From Glandiceps talaboti (taxonomy: Eukaryota; Hemichordata; Enteropneusta; Spengelidae), in the NCBI RefSeq assembly GCF_964340395.1, contig NC_135566.1:11782001-11846000 (forward strand): 64,000 bases of DNA. The letters are read 5' to 3'. A program made the position numbers and the translations under genes. This document shows, piece by piece, positions 51,106 to 62,162 of this stretch. The notes beneath the pieces were generated by a model, which was not told the origin of the DNA, did no database searches, and was given only the letters and a program-made list of their open reading frames with translations. Positions within the stretch are counted from its first letter, which is position 1. The number at the start of each line of letters is the position of its first letter.

Positions 51106-53141
51106 TGGAGAGCACATCTGTGTTTTGAAATTGACTATATCTATAGCCCTTGTTATATCATAATACTATTTGACATCTGATAACTTTCGTGTGGGGTAAA
51201 ACGCAAATTAAGATGTCTTCATGTCACAATTCAAGTCTTAGACTAATATTCAGTATATAAAACATACACAGAAATTCGTCTTAAGAATATAAGATTAGTC
51301 AAACTATTATACACGGTACATTAAACTTACATACATCGGTGAAAACAGAGAATAGTTCATTACATACCGTTAGAATGGTGAAATAAACTGTTACACACAG
51401 CATTCAAAGAAGCCCTGCTGGTGGTAAGAATGAGGTTTAAAAATTGCAAATTGGACCATTACATAGATCTTGGAAGGGAAGATCGATGATTGAACCTTGT
51501 AACGACGCCCAGAGGGAAGCTTCTGGAAGTGAGTGTGTAATGGATGAGTCTGGTCACCTATATTATTCAATGTATTACTTCTTACTATACTGTTCAATTG
51601 ACTGATTAGAAATAGGTCAGCCACAGAAGATTGCTGGCAACCTAGAACTTTCTCACTGAGCTGTGTCGACGATGTGAGAAAGCTTACTTCTGTTCTTTAC
51701 TGTCAGATTGCCGTACGAAAGTACACTGTCAATGAACGACCTGTACAGCAATTAATAATTTAGTATAATATTTTACCCTGTCCGCTGTCAACTTAAATTT
51801 TAGCCGTAATTTGTAATATTTGTATTTACGTGTTTAAACTCTTCAAAGTTATTGGTGAAATTGTGACGGTCGGGTGTGTATAGTATATACTTACATGTAT
51901 ATGTAAACTTTGAGATTTTTATTCTCTTTTTATATGTTGTTAATACATAATGTAATGTGTTGGTGTTGATCAAAGGTGTATTTTCGTGTGTTCATAATGA
52001 TGACAAAGAAATGTTATATAACACATTCAACGAAGCAATGGCAAGCACTTCCCTATGTTTTTATTACGGGAGTTTGATGGCTTTCGTGTGTATATCCTTA
52101 ATAATTGATGACGTGTTTTTTTCCAGTAATTTGATAGACTTTAAAGACTTGTCATTTGATCAATAAGCAGAAAAAATGTCAATATTTGTTCATAACCTCA
52201 TAACTTCGTATATGCTAATTATCCATATACTGATGAATGGTGCACTTTTTCGTGTAGGGTCTATAACTTTAACCATGCACTTGTTGAAGTGTTGTAATCT
52301 TCACACTACGGTTCCTGACATTGTAAACACGGATGGAAAGACAGTGCGCTGTTAACAACTTGTAGACTACCAATTCAGTCTATTAGAAGGACTGAACTCT
52401 TTCAAATGAAGGATTGCTTGGTGTATTTTCAAAAAGGAGAAAGATTAACGAAAACTTCTATTGGCAGAATGTTACAGCTATGGTGATTAAATACAATCTT
52501 GGTTTAATATGTAATAAGTATGTATTTGTCGAACGACATGCAATCAGTATACATTACGTATGTACGTTTCATTATCAACTTATGTAAATATATCATTAAT
52601 GACAAGACACATGAAATATGGAAATAAGACATTGAAGTATAGAAAAAAATAGAAACATGAAATTATGTCACGGGGAATTTGAGGTGTATCATTCGCTAGA
52701 CTATTACACTTTGTGCATGACCAGATACTCTGTTCAACCCTACCTAATAATGGTCTGGTCCGGTGAAAAGCGATATACTGATCTATACCTGGAAATGTTG
52801 TACTGGGCCCATTCATTTACAAGGAAACCTTGTGTAGTGGTCCATTTATCATATTGGTCAGTTTCAATGCGCCACGTCCACATATAGTACACATGCTGTG
52901 AACTTTGAGAAGAAAATCAGTCATAGCAGAATTGAATATTGTCCTGCAACGATTTTTAAAAAGTCTAAATGTAAGGTGAGTCGATTTTAAACGTTAAGAT
53001 TTGCTTTGAGCTATTAATGAGGTGTGATCCTGGGGTGTGACAAAGTGCTAATCGACCGATACATTGAATTCTGAAAAAGATCGGGGATTTTTGGAGCGCT
53101 GCTGATCAGGTGGGTATGACGAGAGAGAGTGATCAAGTGGG

Positions 53142-53144
53142 TAT

Positions 53145-53225
<81 letters not shown>
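53142..53225. repeat. (GA)n repeat
   Basis: About 84 bp, preceded by two copies of GATCA(A/G)GTGGGTATGACGAG, the second leading into the GA run. Confidence 0.98.
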
Positions 53226-53228
<3 letters not shown>

Positions 53229-53322
53229 TGAATGAATTACGGATATGACCATTGTAATGAAAAATTCCAGTTATGATGTTTCTTTATTTACTTTTATGAA
53301 TTTGAATTAATCTAAAATTGAA

Positions 53323-53516
53323 TGTACGGGCCATGGACACGACTAGTTCTGTTGAACTATTTTCATGGTCCCCGTTAGATAACACATGTATATTTCCTTT
53401 TGTCCAATTTGTTTGAAAGTGTAATGTATTATTTATTTATTTATTTATTGTTTTGTTTTTTGTTATCTGATGAAATAAATTTCAATTCATTCAATTCAAT
53501 TCAATTCAATTCAATC
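53323..53516 (+). mobile_element. 3' end of a non-LTR retrotransposon (CR1/L2-like)
   Basis: Has CGGGCCATGGACACGACTAG, TTCTGTTGAACTATTTTCAT, GGTCCCCGTTAGATAAC, then (ATTT)n, GATGAAATAAATTTC and a (TTCAA)n tail. It is homologous to the minus-strand element at 5022-5190. Confidence 0.65.
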
Positions 53517-54492
53517 CTATATTTTTTTCCGTTGGCGGTAAAAGTGACATTTGATAAAAGGTAACTATGTCAGCTGTTGTTGACTAATCAAAACACAAAT
53601 AGAAGTCGAAAGCTAAAACCACTTAAAAAGCATCATGGCAACAAACACCGCAGCCTCACCTACTGTATTACAATTAAAAAAAACTTAATATATATGCACG
53701 TATAATTCCCTTAAAGACTAACTCTTGTCAATTCTAATACTTCACTTGTATGACTTCCCATAGTACGATGTCATTATGGCTTTCAGTAGCATTACAACAA
53801 CTGTGATATTAGAATCTTATTCTGTTATTCATGTGCTTATTTCAATTCAGTAACTGTTGCATTATCCTACCTAAAACAACGAAAACGGTGACAGCTGATC
53901 TCAGTAAAGCAAATCACATGAATACACATCATGATAATTAACGATTTTATAACGTCCTATAAAATGTATTTGTCAAATAAATTTTGTGATCATTTAGGAT
54001 GAATCATGATTCACTTTCAGATCCATCGTCTGGTAGTAGTGCGTAACTTCAACAAGTATGTTGTCAGAAACATGGCTAACTCGATGGTACTGTACATACT
54101 CTATGCTATGCCATGGCCAGTACGCATACACTATCAATGAAAGCTCATATGTTCAAATCAGCGCTCCATGATTTCAAATACGGCATTGTTGAAATAACAT
54201 TGAAAATACATACGTAGAAATAATTACATGAAATAGATAATTAAACTACATGTTCTATCTCATTATTTATTTAAATTACTCAACATTAGAAGTGTGATGA
54301 CCAAATTAATTTTTAATTTAGTAGTTATATTCTACTAATCATAAATTAATTAGCAATACAGATTAAATTTATTCTACACACATCTACAACAAAACTTCAT
54401 TATATTTTTTTTTCGTCGGCAATAACTTTACCCTGTTTGTTATCTTACAGTAATGTAATCAAAGAATATGACAATAACGATTTTATAAAGCT

Positions 54493-54493
<1 letters not shown>

Positions 54494-54549
<56 letters not shown>

Positions 54550-54797
54550 GCTTTTTTAGATTCGATAGCCTCATAGGTATAATGCCTCTTTCTCGTGAGG
54601 GTCGAGTGATTATTATCCTTAGCAAAGACGTAAATCTATACCAGGTACCCGATTATACAGCTGGGTGATCTAGGCAAATAATCGTGGTTCAAACCTTGCC
54701 CAGGGATTGTAGCCATTCAGAAAGAAACGGCAGCGACGAGGCTACAACCTGTAGATTCCAAGCCGACAACTCTAACCATTCGTCAATCGGGACTCCA
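54494..54797 (-). mobile_element. tRNA-derived-looking SINE, reverse orientation, with (TTA)n tail
   Basis: On the minus strand the head reads GTGGAGTCCCGATTGACGAA, TGGTTAGAGTTGTCGGC (box A-like), CTACAGGTTGTAGCC, then CTGGGCAAGGTTTGAACCAC, CACCCAGCTGTATAATCGG and ACCTGGTA. It ends in a (TTA)n tract (54494-54548). The body is shared with 55712-55917. Confidence 0.65.
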
Positions 54798-54888
54798 CAA
54801 AAATGTTCATAATGTGCTACAGTCATGTTGCGTACAGCATGGATGTATTAGGAGACCCATGCGTACAGTAACAGTCTATGGTCAGATT

Positions 54889-55112
54889 GAATACAGGTGT
54901 GGAAACGTGTAAATCCCTTTACAATTGGCCCAAGCCAAACAGGGCATTCTTTTGTTTAGTAAATGCATACAGGTGTGGAAACGTGCAAATCCCTTTACAC
55001 TTGGCCCACGCCAAACAGGGCATTACTTTAGTCTATTGTTTAGTAAATGCATACAGGTGTGGAAACATGTAAATCTCTTTACACTTGGCCCAAGCCAAAC
55101 AGGGCATTAATT
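54889..55112 (+). repeat. Three-unit tandem repeat (~76-84 bp)
   Basis: Units carry ATACAGGTGTGGAAACGTG, AAATCCCTTTACACTTGGCC and CAAGCCAAACAGGGCATT. The second and third are preceded by TTTAGTAAATGC. High similarity suggests recent expansion. Confidence 0.9.
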
Positions 55113-55439
55113 TAGTAGTGGATTTGCATAACCCCATATCTTTGGCCAATTTAATTCATGACTGCTTTTACCCAATGACATGTAGAGGGCTGGAACACAG
55201 ATGATTTATGGGAAATGGGGTAGGATATAATTGACTTGTTTTCTGTAAGTTTTTGGCAGATTTGGTTTGAGAGCTAAGAGAGCTCAATAAAGCTACATCT
55301 CCTTCTCTCAGAAGTTCTGTGTAAGTGTCTATGTATAGTTGGGCTGTGTCGAGAGTGTTGGAGATAGTAAGATCAAAGTAGCATTCTAGTGAGAATCTAC
55401 GGAAGAGTAGAAGGCGACATCGTTACAGCATCACACACC

Positions 55440-55705
55440 CTGAATATTCGTGGAAAGAGGTAGAAATCGTAGATACGTTTAACCTCAGACCACTAACTTT
55501 CTCGGGTCACTTATCTCAGTCGATTTAAAGTGGGAGAAAAATGATGATCACACTGTAAAAAAAAGCTCAACAACGCATTTTCTTTCTACGCCGTTTAAAG
55601 AGCTTTGGTGTCAGTCAAGCTATTTTAAAGAAATTCTACTGGGCTGTGGTTGAGAGTGTTCTGACATTTTCAGTCACAGTCTGGTATGGAAACACTACTC
55701 ATAAG
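55440..55705 (+). pseudogene. LINE ORF2 C-terminal fragment
   Basis: Translates as KKAQQRIFFLRRLKSFGVS, QAILKKFYWAVVESVLTFSV, TVWYGNTTHKDR, the C-terminal RT region typical of CR1/Rex-like LINEs. Upstream, in broken frame, are EVEIVDTF and DLKWEKNDDHTV. It is interrupted at its 3' side by the SINE at 55712. Confidence 0.8.
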
Positions 55706-55711
55706 GATCGT

Positions 55712-55919
55712 GAGTATTATTGGTATAGGCCTTCCATCACTTGAGTCCTGAGCCCTGTCGCCGCTGCCTGCTGTTTGTTTCTGAGTGGCTAAAGTCCTTG
55801 GGCAAGATTTGAACCACGACTGTGCCTTAGTTAACCCAGCTGTGTAATTGGGGACCTGGTAGGATGTAGGTTGCAATGTGAAGACTTTAATCCTATGCGC
55901 TGAAATGGCTGCAATGGAT

Positions 55920-55980
<61 letters not shown>
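55712..55980 (+). mobile_element. SINE copy 2 with (AT)n(GT)n tail
   Basis: Shares CTTGGGCAAGATTTGAACCA, AACCCAGCTGTGTAATTGG and GACCTGGTAGGAT with the SINE at 54494-54797, in the other orientation. It ends in (TA)n(GT)n at 55919-55980. The tRNA-like head is missing or diverged. Confidence 0.65.
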
Positions 55981-55982
<2 letters not shown>

Positions 55983-56098
55983 TTTACATATAACAATATT
56001 TCGACTTATGAGATGGCAAGTTCCTTTGACTTGAAAATTATCGTCTTACAGACAAAATGTTTGTAGATTATGATAAGTGTTGTTTTTTTCCCTTTACA

Positions 56099-56455
56099 GG
56101 TCAGGAGACACTCACAAAACGCAGTACATTGACTGAAAGACACAAGACACAGGCTTACGCAATCACTTCTTCGAGTTACCATACAGTCCCACTTGTCATT
56201 GTTGCCTATTGTAGTTATAACAGTCCGAACAATAAAGGTTTGTTTGTTTAGAAGTCTGTTCTTACCTTGAATTTAGAGTCCAAAATGATGTGACGGACAC
56301 AGCGACTACGTGTGTGGACAAGTATCATCAGGTGCCATCTGGAGCCATCTGGATAACGACCTTTCGGACGAAACGTCTGCCGAGTTCCTTGGATTTGAAA
56401 ATTCTAAAGGACACTATATCTGTTATTACCTGGAAAGGAATACTATACTTTGAAT
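56099..56455 (+). other. Possible 5' UTR exon of the GPCR
   Basis: A strong acceptor (TTTTTTTCCCTTTACAG) ends at 56099. No coding potential follows until the GPCR start. If the receptor mRNA is spliced, its last exon would likely start here. Confidence 0.35.
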
Positions 56456-57715
56456 ATGAATCTAACTGAGTCAACCACAATCCTAAACACCACCTTGAGC
56501 ACTATCAACACTACAATGATGTCACCCTTCAACGGAAACGACAGTCTGGACAGCATGGCTACCTTTGAAACATTCCATAATTCTACTTCATCTTCGGTTA
56601 TCACAGAAACTGTTACGGACATCATTTCAACGCTTTCAAGTTCATTGCCAGTGTCAACTTTGTTTGAGTCTTTTAACAACACTAACTTGACTGCAGACGT
56701 CAATGCAACTGAATCTGTTCCCCTGACAAATGATAACGATAAACTGCTTACCACTCAACAGACCTTGATTTTGAATGCCATCACCGGCAGCATTGGTGTT
56801 TTAGGCAATCTCTTTGTTTGTTGCGTTTTTATCAGAGCAAAGAGTCTAAGAACTCTAACAAACTTTTTTATTATCAATCAATCAATAATCGATTTGCTCA
56901 CATCCATCACATTTCTAGCCAACAAATGTGGCCCTTCGTCTATTTGGGTACCACCAGGCATTGCCGGAGAAATTTTATGCAAATTGTGGTTATCTGGCTA
57001 TATTATGTGGTCGTTTATAATGGCATCGTCTGTAAACCTGACAGTGATGACGTTGGAGAGATATGTCGCAATGTTACACCCTATGAAACATCGATGTGGC
57101 TATACATGGACGAAGGCCAGAATAATCGCTGCCTTTGTATGGATCTTTCCTTTCTTAGCAGAGTTGCTTTGGGCCTTTGCGAACTACAACACGGATAATG
57201 GGTACTGCTCTGTACAATGGTACAGCGAAGTCGCATCCAAAGTCTCTGGTGTCCTCTTTTTCTGCCTTGAGTGGGTTTTCCCAGTTACTGCAATGAGCTT
57301 CACTTACGTCAGCATATTGATACTTTTAAAGCGACGTTCAAAATCCAAATTAAACGAAGGCATAGTGCAAAATACACACGGTAATCGGTCGCAAGCAGAT
57401 AAAGCTCGCCACAACGTCACCAAGACGCTATTTATTGTTTCCATAGTCTATTTGCTGTGTTGGTCTCTTCAAGCATGGGAATATTTCCTATACAGTGTGG
57501 TCGAAGTGATACCCCTGTTCAGCAAATTCCACGATTTTGCAGTAATACTAGCCTTCACCAACATGTGTGTCAATCCTTTTATTTACTCCATTCAATATGA
57601 ATCTTTCAGGAAAGGTATCGTCGTGGCGTTTTGTGGAACGAAAAAGAAATATGTTAAGAGCGGTGCTCCTAAAAGTGGGATAGTAAATATCTCTATGACT
57701 GTAAGCAAAGAGTAA
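56456..57715 (+). CDS. Intronless class A (rhodopsin-like) GPCR, orphan
   Basis: Seven-helix receptor of the plasma membrane, 419 aa. The first ATG is at 56456; the open frame begins two codons earlier with TTG. The N-terminal ~100 residues are Ser/Thr-rich with many N-glycosylation sequons (NLT, NTT, NDS, NST, NAT). TM1 has GNLFV (N1.50). TM2 has NQSIIDLL (D2.50). TM3 runs to LERY, an ERY in place of DRY, and the Cys of EILCKLW pairs with that of NGYCSVQW in loop 2. TM6 has LLCWSL, so the usual Pro of CWxP is Leu. TM7 has NPFIY, then the helix 8 start YESFRKG. The short tail has no palmitoylation-like Cys pair. The ligand is unknown; a peptide receptor is a guess from the loop layout only. 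A 200-bp hairpin follows within 300 bp. Confidence 0.92.
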   Translation: MNLTESTTILNTTLSTINTTMMSPFNGNDSLDSMATFETFHNSTSSSVITETVTDIISTLSSSLPVSTLFESFNNTNLTADVNATESVPLTNDNDKLLTTQQTLILNAITGSIGVLGNLFVCCVFIRAKSLRTLTNFFIINQSIIDLLTSITFLANKCGPSSIWVPPGIAGEILCKLWLSGYIMWSFIMASSVNLTVMTLERYVAMLHPMKHRCGYTWTKARIIAAFVWIFPFLAELLWAFANYNTDNGYCSVQWYSEVASKVSGVLFFCLEWVFPVTAMSFTYVSILILLKRRSKSKLNEGIVQNTHGNRSQADKARHNVTKTLFIVSIVYLLCWSLQAWEYFLYSVVEVIPLFSKFHDFAVILAFTNMCVNPFIYSIQYESFRKGIVVAFCGTKKKYVKSGAPKSGIVNISMTVSKE

Positions 57716-57999
57716 TAATGTAATAATTGTCATCTTATTTCTATATCATCAAGCCGTGACATGACATTCAAGATTTTAGTACGCTTCCGTCATCTGGACG
57801 ATGTGTTTAACCTTGTTATTTCTTTCGACTTGCTTCTAATTTATCTATATGTTTGCGACCTTCCCGCCAAAAATATCACAGTCAATTCAACTATCCCGGT
57901 ATCCAGCGGATTTCTTTGTATTATCAAGAAGCCATTCGCACCCGATTGGCGTCCTAGAATTACATGTATTATATGTAGCAAAAGGTCGCAACAAGCTTG

Positions 58000-58199
58000 T
58001 CTAGACCAATCTGATTAAAATCCGATGTAGCGTACAAGTCATGATTTCTTTTTGGCTGTTACATTTACTGTCGTTTGTTATTTGCGGACAGTCTTTACAT
58101 ACGCCTACACTCGCAAAAGAACAAACGACAGTAAACGTAACAGCCAAAAAGAAATCGCAGTGTGTACACTACTTCGGATTTTAATCAGATTGGTCTAAG
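58000..58199. mobile_element. 200-bp hairpin (foldback) just downstream of the GPCR
   Basis: Arms of about 85-90 bases: TCTAGACCAATCTGATTAAA..GATTTCTTTTTGGCTGTTAC..GTCGTTTGTT and its inverse from AACAAACGAC to TGGTCTAAGA. Few mismatches; the loop is about 40 bases (TTGCGGACAG .. CTCGCAAA). If the GPCR uses the AATAAA at 58376, the hairpin is in its 3' UTR. Confidence 0.92.
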
Positions 58200-58375
58200 A
58201 CACATGAACAATTGTCTATTGTCCTTACAGTCATGCCAATTATCATAAAAACAATTGAAGTGATAACAGAAGAGACTCACAGCAATTATCTGGTAAAACA
58301 TGTAACGAACTTGGAAGCAAGTTGAGACAAATAGAATTATTTTTAAGATAAAACCAAATGTGTCGAGTTTACCGT

Positions 58376-58381
58376 AATAAA
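58376..58381 (+). terminator. Poly(A) signal AATAAA, possible GPCR mRNA end
   Basis: 660 bases after the stop, past the hairpin. Other ends are possible. Confidence 0.35.
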
Positions 58382-59283
58382 CCTAAGTTACTAAAAATGT
58401 TAAATTTCACATCCTGGTGAGACAGAAATAATGGGGTTATGGCATAATACTGGACTGCACTGTAGAAACAATGATTTGTTTACATAGAAATGAATTGAAA
58501 ACAGTGATATGTTCAATATTTAGATTGTTTGAAGATGACAAGGCAAAAATTAGATTATTGTACATAGACTCCACTAGTACGTAGAGTCTATGATTATCAA
58601 TTATATAATTCCTATCTGTTTTATCTATACACGGGTAAATGTAAATGAGTATGCATTAACTGGAGTATCATTTTTTTTGATCAGACAACCAACAATATAT
58701 TCACTGAAAAATTGTTACATACCAATAATTAAACATTACACATGTCAATTAATGGTCTATTTTATCTATAATAGTACATAATATAGTAATAAGTTAATTA
58801 ATTGGGGGGGGGGATGATTATTTGGGTGCGGACCCAATAATAAATTTGATTGGATATATTGCGTCATACTATGTGTACTGTTACGCAAATAGGTTTACCC
58901 ACAGATGATTCAAGACTGTGTAGGGTTTACTATATTACGGTGACGTTATTATATCTTTACATTGAAATATTTAAAATATCTGTATTATATAATACATTTA
59001 CTGTTTTTCAGTTTCTGTAAAGTGTTATTGCATGTAACTCAATTATGATACTATAAACAAAGGTTTCATCAAAATAGCAAAGCATCGTTTACCATGATTC
59101 CAACATCCATACCCTCAGAGTGTATTTTAACGGCGTTTACACACCTTCACCCGTAATTTTGCAGTATTATTGTAATTCTACTTGTAAGTAACGGTTGTCT
59201 AAATATTCTCCATTTTGAAAAATTATGATGTACGTTTTGTATTTGTTTTCTACTACATCTTGTCTCTCCCCAATGATAAACGA

Positions 59284-59575
59284 AACCAGCTAGTATCTGA
59301 CCACCCGTCACAAGGTATTACCGACCCAAAGCTTAGAGAGAAAGTCACTATATTGAACCCTTAGAACCAGTCAGTACTTTATTTGATGTACCCAAAGACC
59401 CTCCACCAATGGGTGGAGGATCTATGATGTACCACAACCATGACAAACGCAACCTGGTATCTGACCACCTGTCACAAGGTATTACCGACCAAAGCTTCGA
59501 GATAGAAAGTCACACTGGCATACTGAACATGTACACTTAGAACCAGTAAACAATTTATTTGATATGCTAATTCCC
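59284..59575 (+). repeat. ~110-bp duplication around a short hairpin
   Basis: GTATCTGACCACC(C/T)GTCAC, AAGGTATTACCGACC, AAAGCTT, AGAAAGTCAC and TTAGAACCAGT occur twice in the same order (from 59291 and 59457). Between them lies CCTCCACC-AATG-GGTGGAGG, an 8-bp-arm hairpin. Confidence 0.85.
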
Positions 59576-60428
59576 AATCGGTATATAATCTCTTATTTAT
59601 CTGTAAACCTGATTAAAATATAAATGTAATTGCCATAGAATTTCCAGTTAATTTCCAATTTCCAATTTTGTACATTTATCATTAAGGACGGAGTTATTAA
59701 TTATTTTTTGCAAAACAGAGTTGTTTTGTCATCGAATTTACTGCCAGCTTGAAATGATAACTATGATCATTTATCATAATACGTGTATATTAGAATGATT
59801 ACAGGATTTTACGTCCGAAATAAGTAAATTCATTTGACCACTTGGAGTGTTGAGGACTCCCCGGACTGTACCTGTGGGTATGGCGCCCTCAACGACTTAA
59901 TATTTATTTTCATAAAGTGGAAGTGGATTTTCTATTTTACCTTGAAATTACTTTGTCAAAATTGTAGTTTGATGTACTGTTCGCCTTCTTATCATACAAT
60001 GTTTTCGGTCACGGTTTCTTACATGTGGCCTTGACATGTTTATCATAAACTATATTTTTAATTTGATATTAATTGAAATTCTAATAATTTCTTCTCCTAC
60101 CCAAGGCCAAGGTAGGTAATTTAATTGTCATTAGTAATCAAGCATACCCACTGCGAATGATTTATTAATAATGTACAGCTGTAATATCAATATCTTAATA
60201 TGTTGATGCCTATTTAATATTGCAACATAGTCTTTTCAAGTTCCTTTGGAGAGATATTGTGGATGTATGTCATTACACATGTATTTGTCGACAATGCAAT
60301 GTAATAAACACAGTTCTCTTTATTGCTGTCTTGTGTTCTTGTTTGATATTGTTGTGATATCAAAGTGACTGCATAGAGAAGAGTGAGTGAGTGAGGGAGG
60401 GAGGGAGGGATATATATATATATATCAA

Positions 60429-60659
60429 ATTCCAAACTTGAAGGAAAGGAACCAGCCATATTATATCAAGTGGGATATCATCACCCAAGCAGCTGCTTAT
60501 ACAAGTGAGACAAAACGTTGTAACCTCTGTTTAACTGAGAAACTTTGTATAATCAATGCTGAAAAGAGTATGCTACTCAACAAAAAATCCGAGCTCGTCT
60601 CGAAATGTCGCCATGAAGGCAAATACTTGCTCGCCAACTATAGAAGTAAACCCCCGTAA
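60429..60659 (+). pseudogene. Penelope-like element C-terminal fragment (GIY-YIG region tail)
   Basis: An open stretch reads NLKERNQPYYIKWDIITQAA, AYTSETKRCNLCLTEKLCII, then LLNKKSELVSKCRHEGKYLL and a stop. The W-x-I ... TKRCNLCLTEK ... LNKRSEL(I/V)SKCRH pattern is what I recall from the end of the GIY-YIG endonuclease of Penelope-like retroelements. The 5' part (RT and catalytic GIY-YIG) is absent; a GGGA/TA microsatellite (60388-60425) borders it. Confidence 0.65.
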
Positions 60660-62162
60660 AGGAATAGTTTAGTCCAACCATCTTGTTACGCAATGTATAC
60701 ATACAAACAATAAGTGTATCCACCTTGACAATCCCAATTTAATCATCTGATGATCACTCGAAGCATGAAACTCTCTCACTAATACATCCATGCTCTGAGT
60801 AACAACTTATTACATTCTTATTCTTTTGAATTAAAACTATATATATATGGGGGAGGGAGGGGAGAGACTTTAGAAAAGGGCCAATTGAAAAGGCTCTTCA
60901 AAAGAAACAACAATTTTACTTTGTTGACATTTTCCTACATTTTATTAAAAAAACGAAATTCCACTTCAATTTGAAATTTACAACACTTTTCAGGAAACAT
61001 TTCAATTAATTTGATTATGATTGCATAGTAAAATTCTTTATTTATTCCTATTGCATGAATACACTACAAATGTCTTACAAGTGTCTGCTGTTTACCTATT
61101 GCCTGGCTGTGAACATTTTTCATTAATCAGAGCATTGTATTTATTACTGCAGAAGAAGTACTGCTGCCACAAAAAGGTCACATGGTTTTACAACAATGAG
61201 GAGAACAAAGTTATCTGTTCTCTCTGAATTTTAAATTATGCTTGACAGTATCAATCAGTGCATCCATAGCTAATTCTATGTTTCTTATCCTAACACCTTA
61301 ATTAAAAGTGATGAGTTGGTCAGTCAATTTTTTTTAAGCGTACGTGTACATACAAACACAAGTTTCTTACTTGTCTGTGGTACATATTGGTGATTTTAAT
61401 GATGCTCAAGTTCATTGAGGGGTGGGGGGGGGGGGGGCTTTTGTAAATCATGTATATTTATGCTCAGAAATAAAGTTTTGTGTCGTTAGTTATAGAATAG
61501 GTTTTTGTACTGTGAAACCCCAAGGCACATGTATGAGTCGGATATGGATGATTGCTGTGCTGTAACTCTGGACTAAAAGATCAGTTATTGTGGATGATAT
61601 CATCTCTTGCCACAAAAAAAAACTGGAGGCTATCTGTGTGATTGCCATTCTGCAACAAAATGTTGTTGCACCCAATCAGATCACTCAGTTCATTGACAGT
61701 TACATCCTGCAATGTTCACATCCAATACTGGACATGGTGTGTGTGGTCAAAATCAGATAAGATGGCAGATAGCTTCCAGAAATGTGTGATGTATATATTT
61801 GACGACATAAATATGAGATTAAGTAATATAGGCCTATACCAGCAATATATTTACATAATATCAGATATCTGTTAGCAACAGTAGGCGAGATTCTTTACTT
61901 TGGTTTCCACACACAATTCTACAGTGAGCCTTCAGTCTTAACGGGAGGGATGATAAGGACACTCCAAGCTATGTATTCCAGAGGCTATGCTTTACAAATG
62001 TAACACATACTGAGTAGTTAGTACAAGTATGCCAGGCAAAGAAGACATGATACAGGACATGAAACAAGACAAATCTTACAATGAATTCCATAAAAAAAAG
62101 ATATACTAGTACATAGAAATGCTAAATTTTAAATTATAATACTAGAAAATAGTTCTACTATT
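60660..62162. other. Spacer before the PIGS 3' end
   Basis: AT-rich, with a G-run near 61420. No exon is supported. The PIGS 3' UTR should enter from the right on the minus strand. No clear AATAAA was identified for it. Confidence 0.5.

Larger units (their letters stand above)
51106..54493. other. Gene-poor spacer after the tRNA pair
   Basis: No coding exon is supported. Contains a (GA)n tract (53142-53225) and a LINE 3' end (53323-53516). Several open frames of 60-80 codons (for example 51957-52166 and 52657-52887) have no recognisable features. Confidence 0.55.
57716..60386. other. Spacer after the GPCR
   Basis: Holds a 200-bp hairpin (58000-58199), an AATAAA at 58376, a palindrome TTTGGGTGCGGACCCAA near 58821, and a ~110-bp duplication (59284-59575). 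No coding exon is supported. Confidence 0.6.

Noticed and set aside
56450-56455. GPCR start two codons earlier
   Set aside because: That codon is TTG; the first real ATG is at 56456.
56443-56754. Minus-strand 103-codon frame over the GPCR N terminus
   Set aside because: It is the antisense shadow of the Ser/Thr-rich coding sequence.
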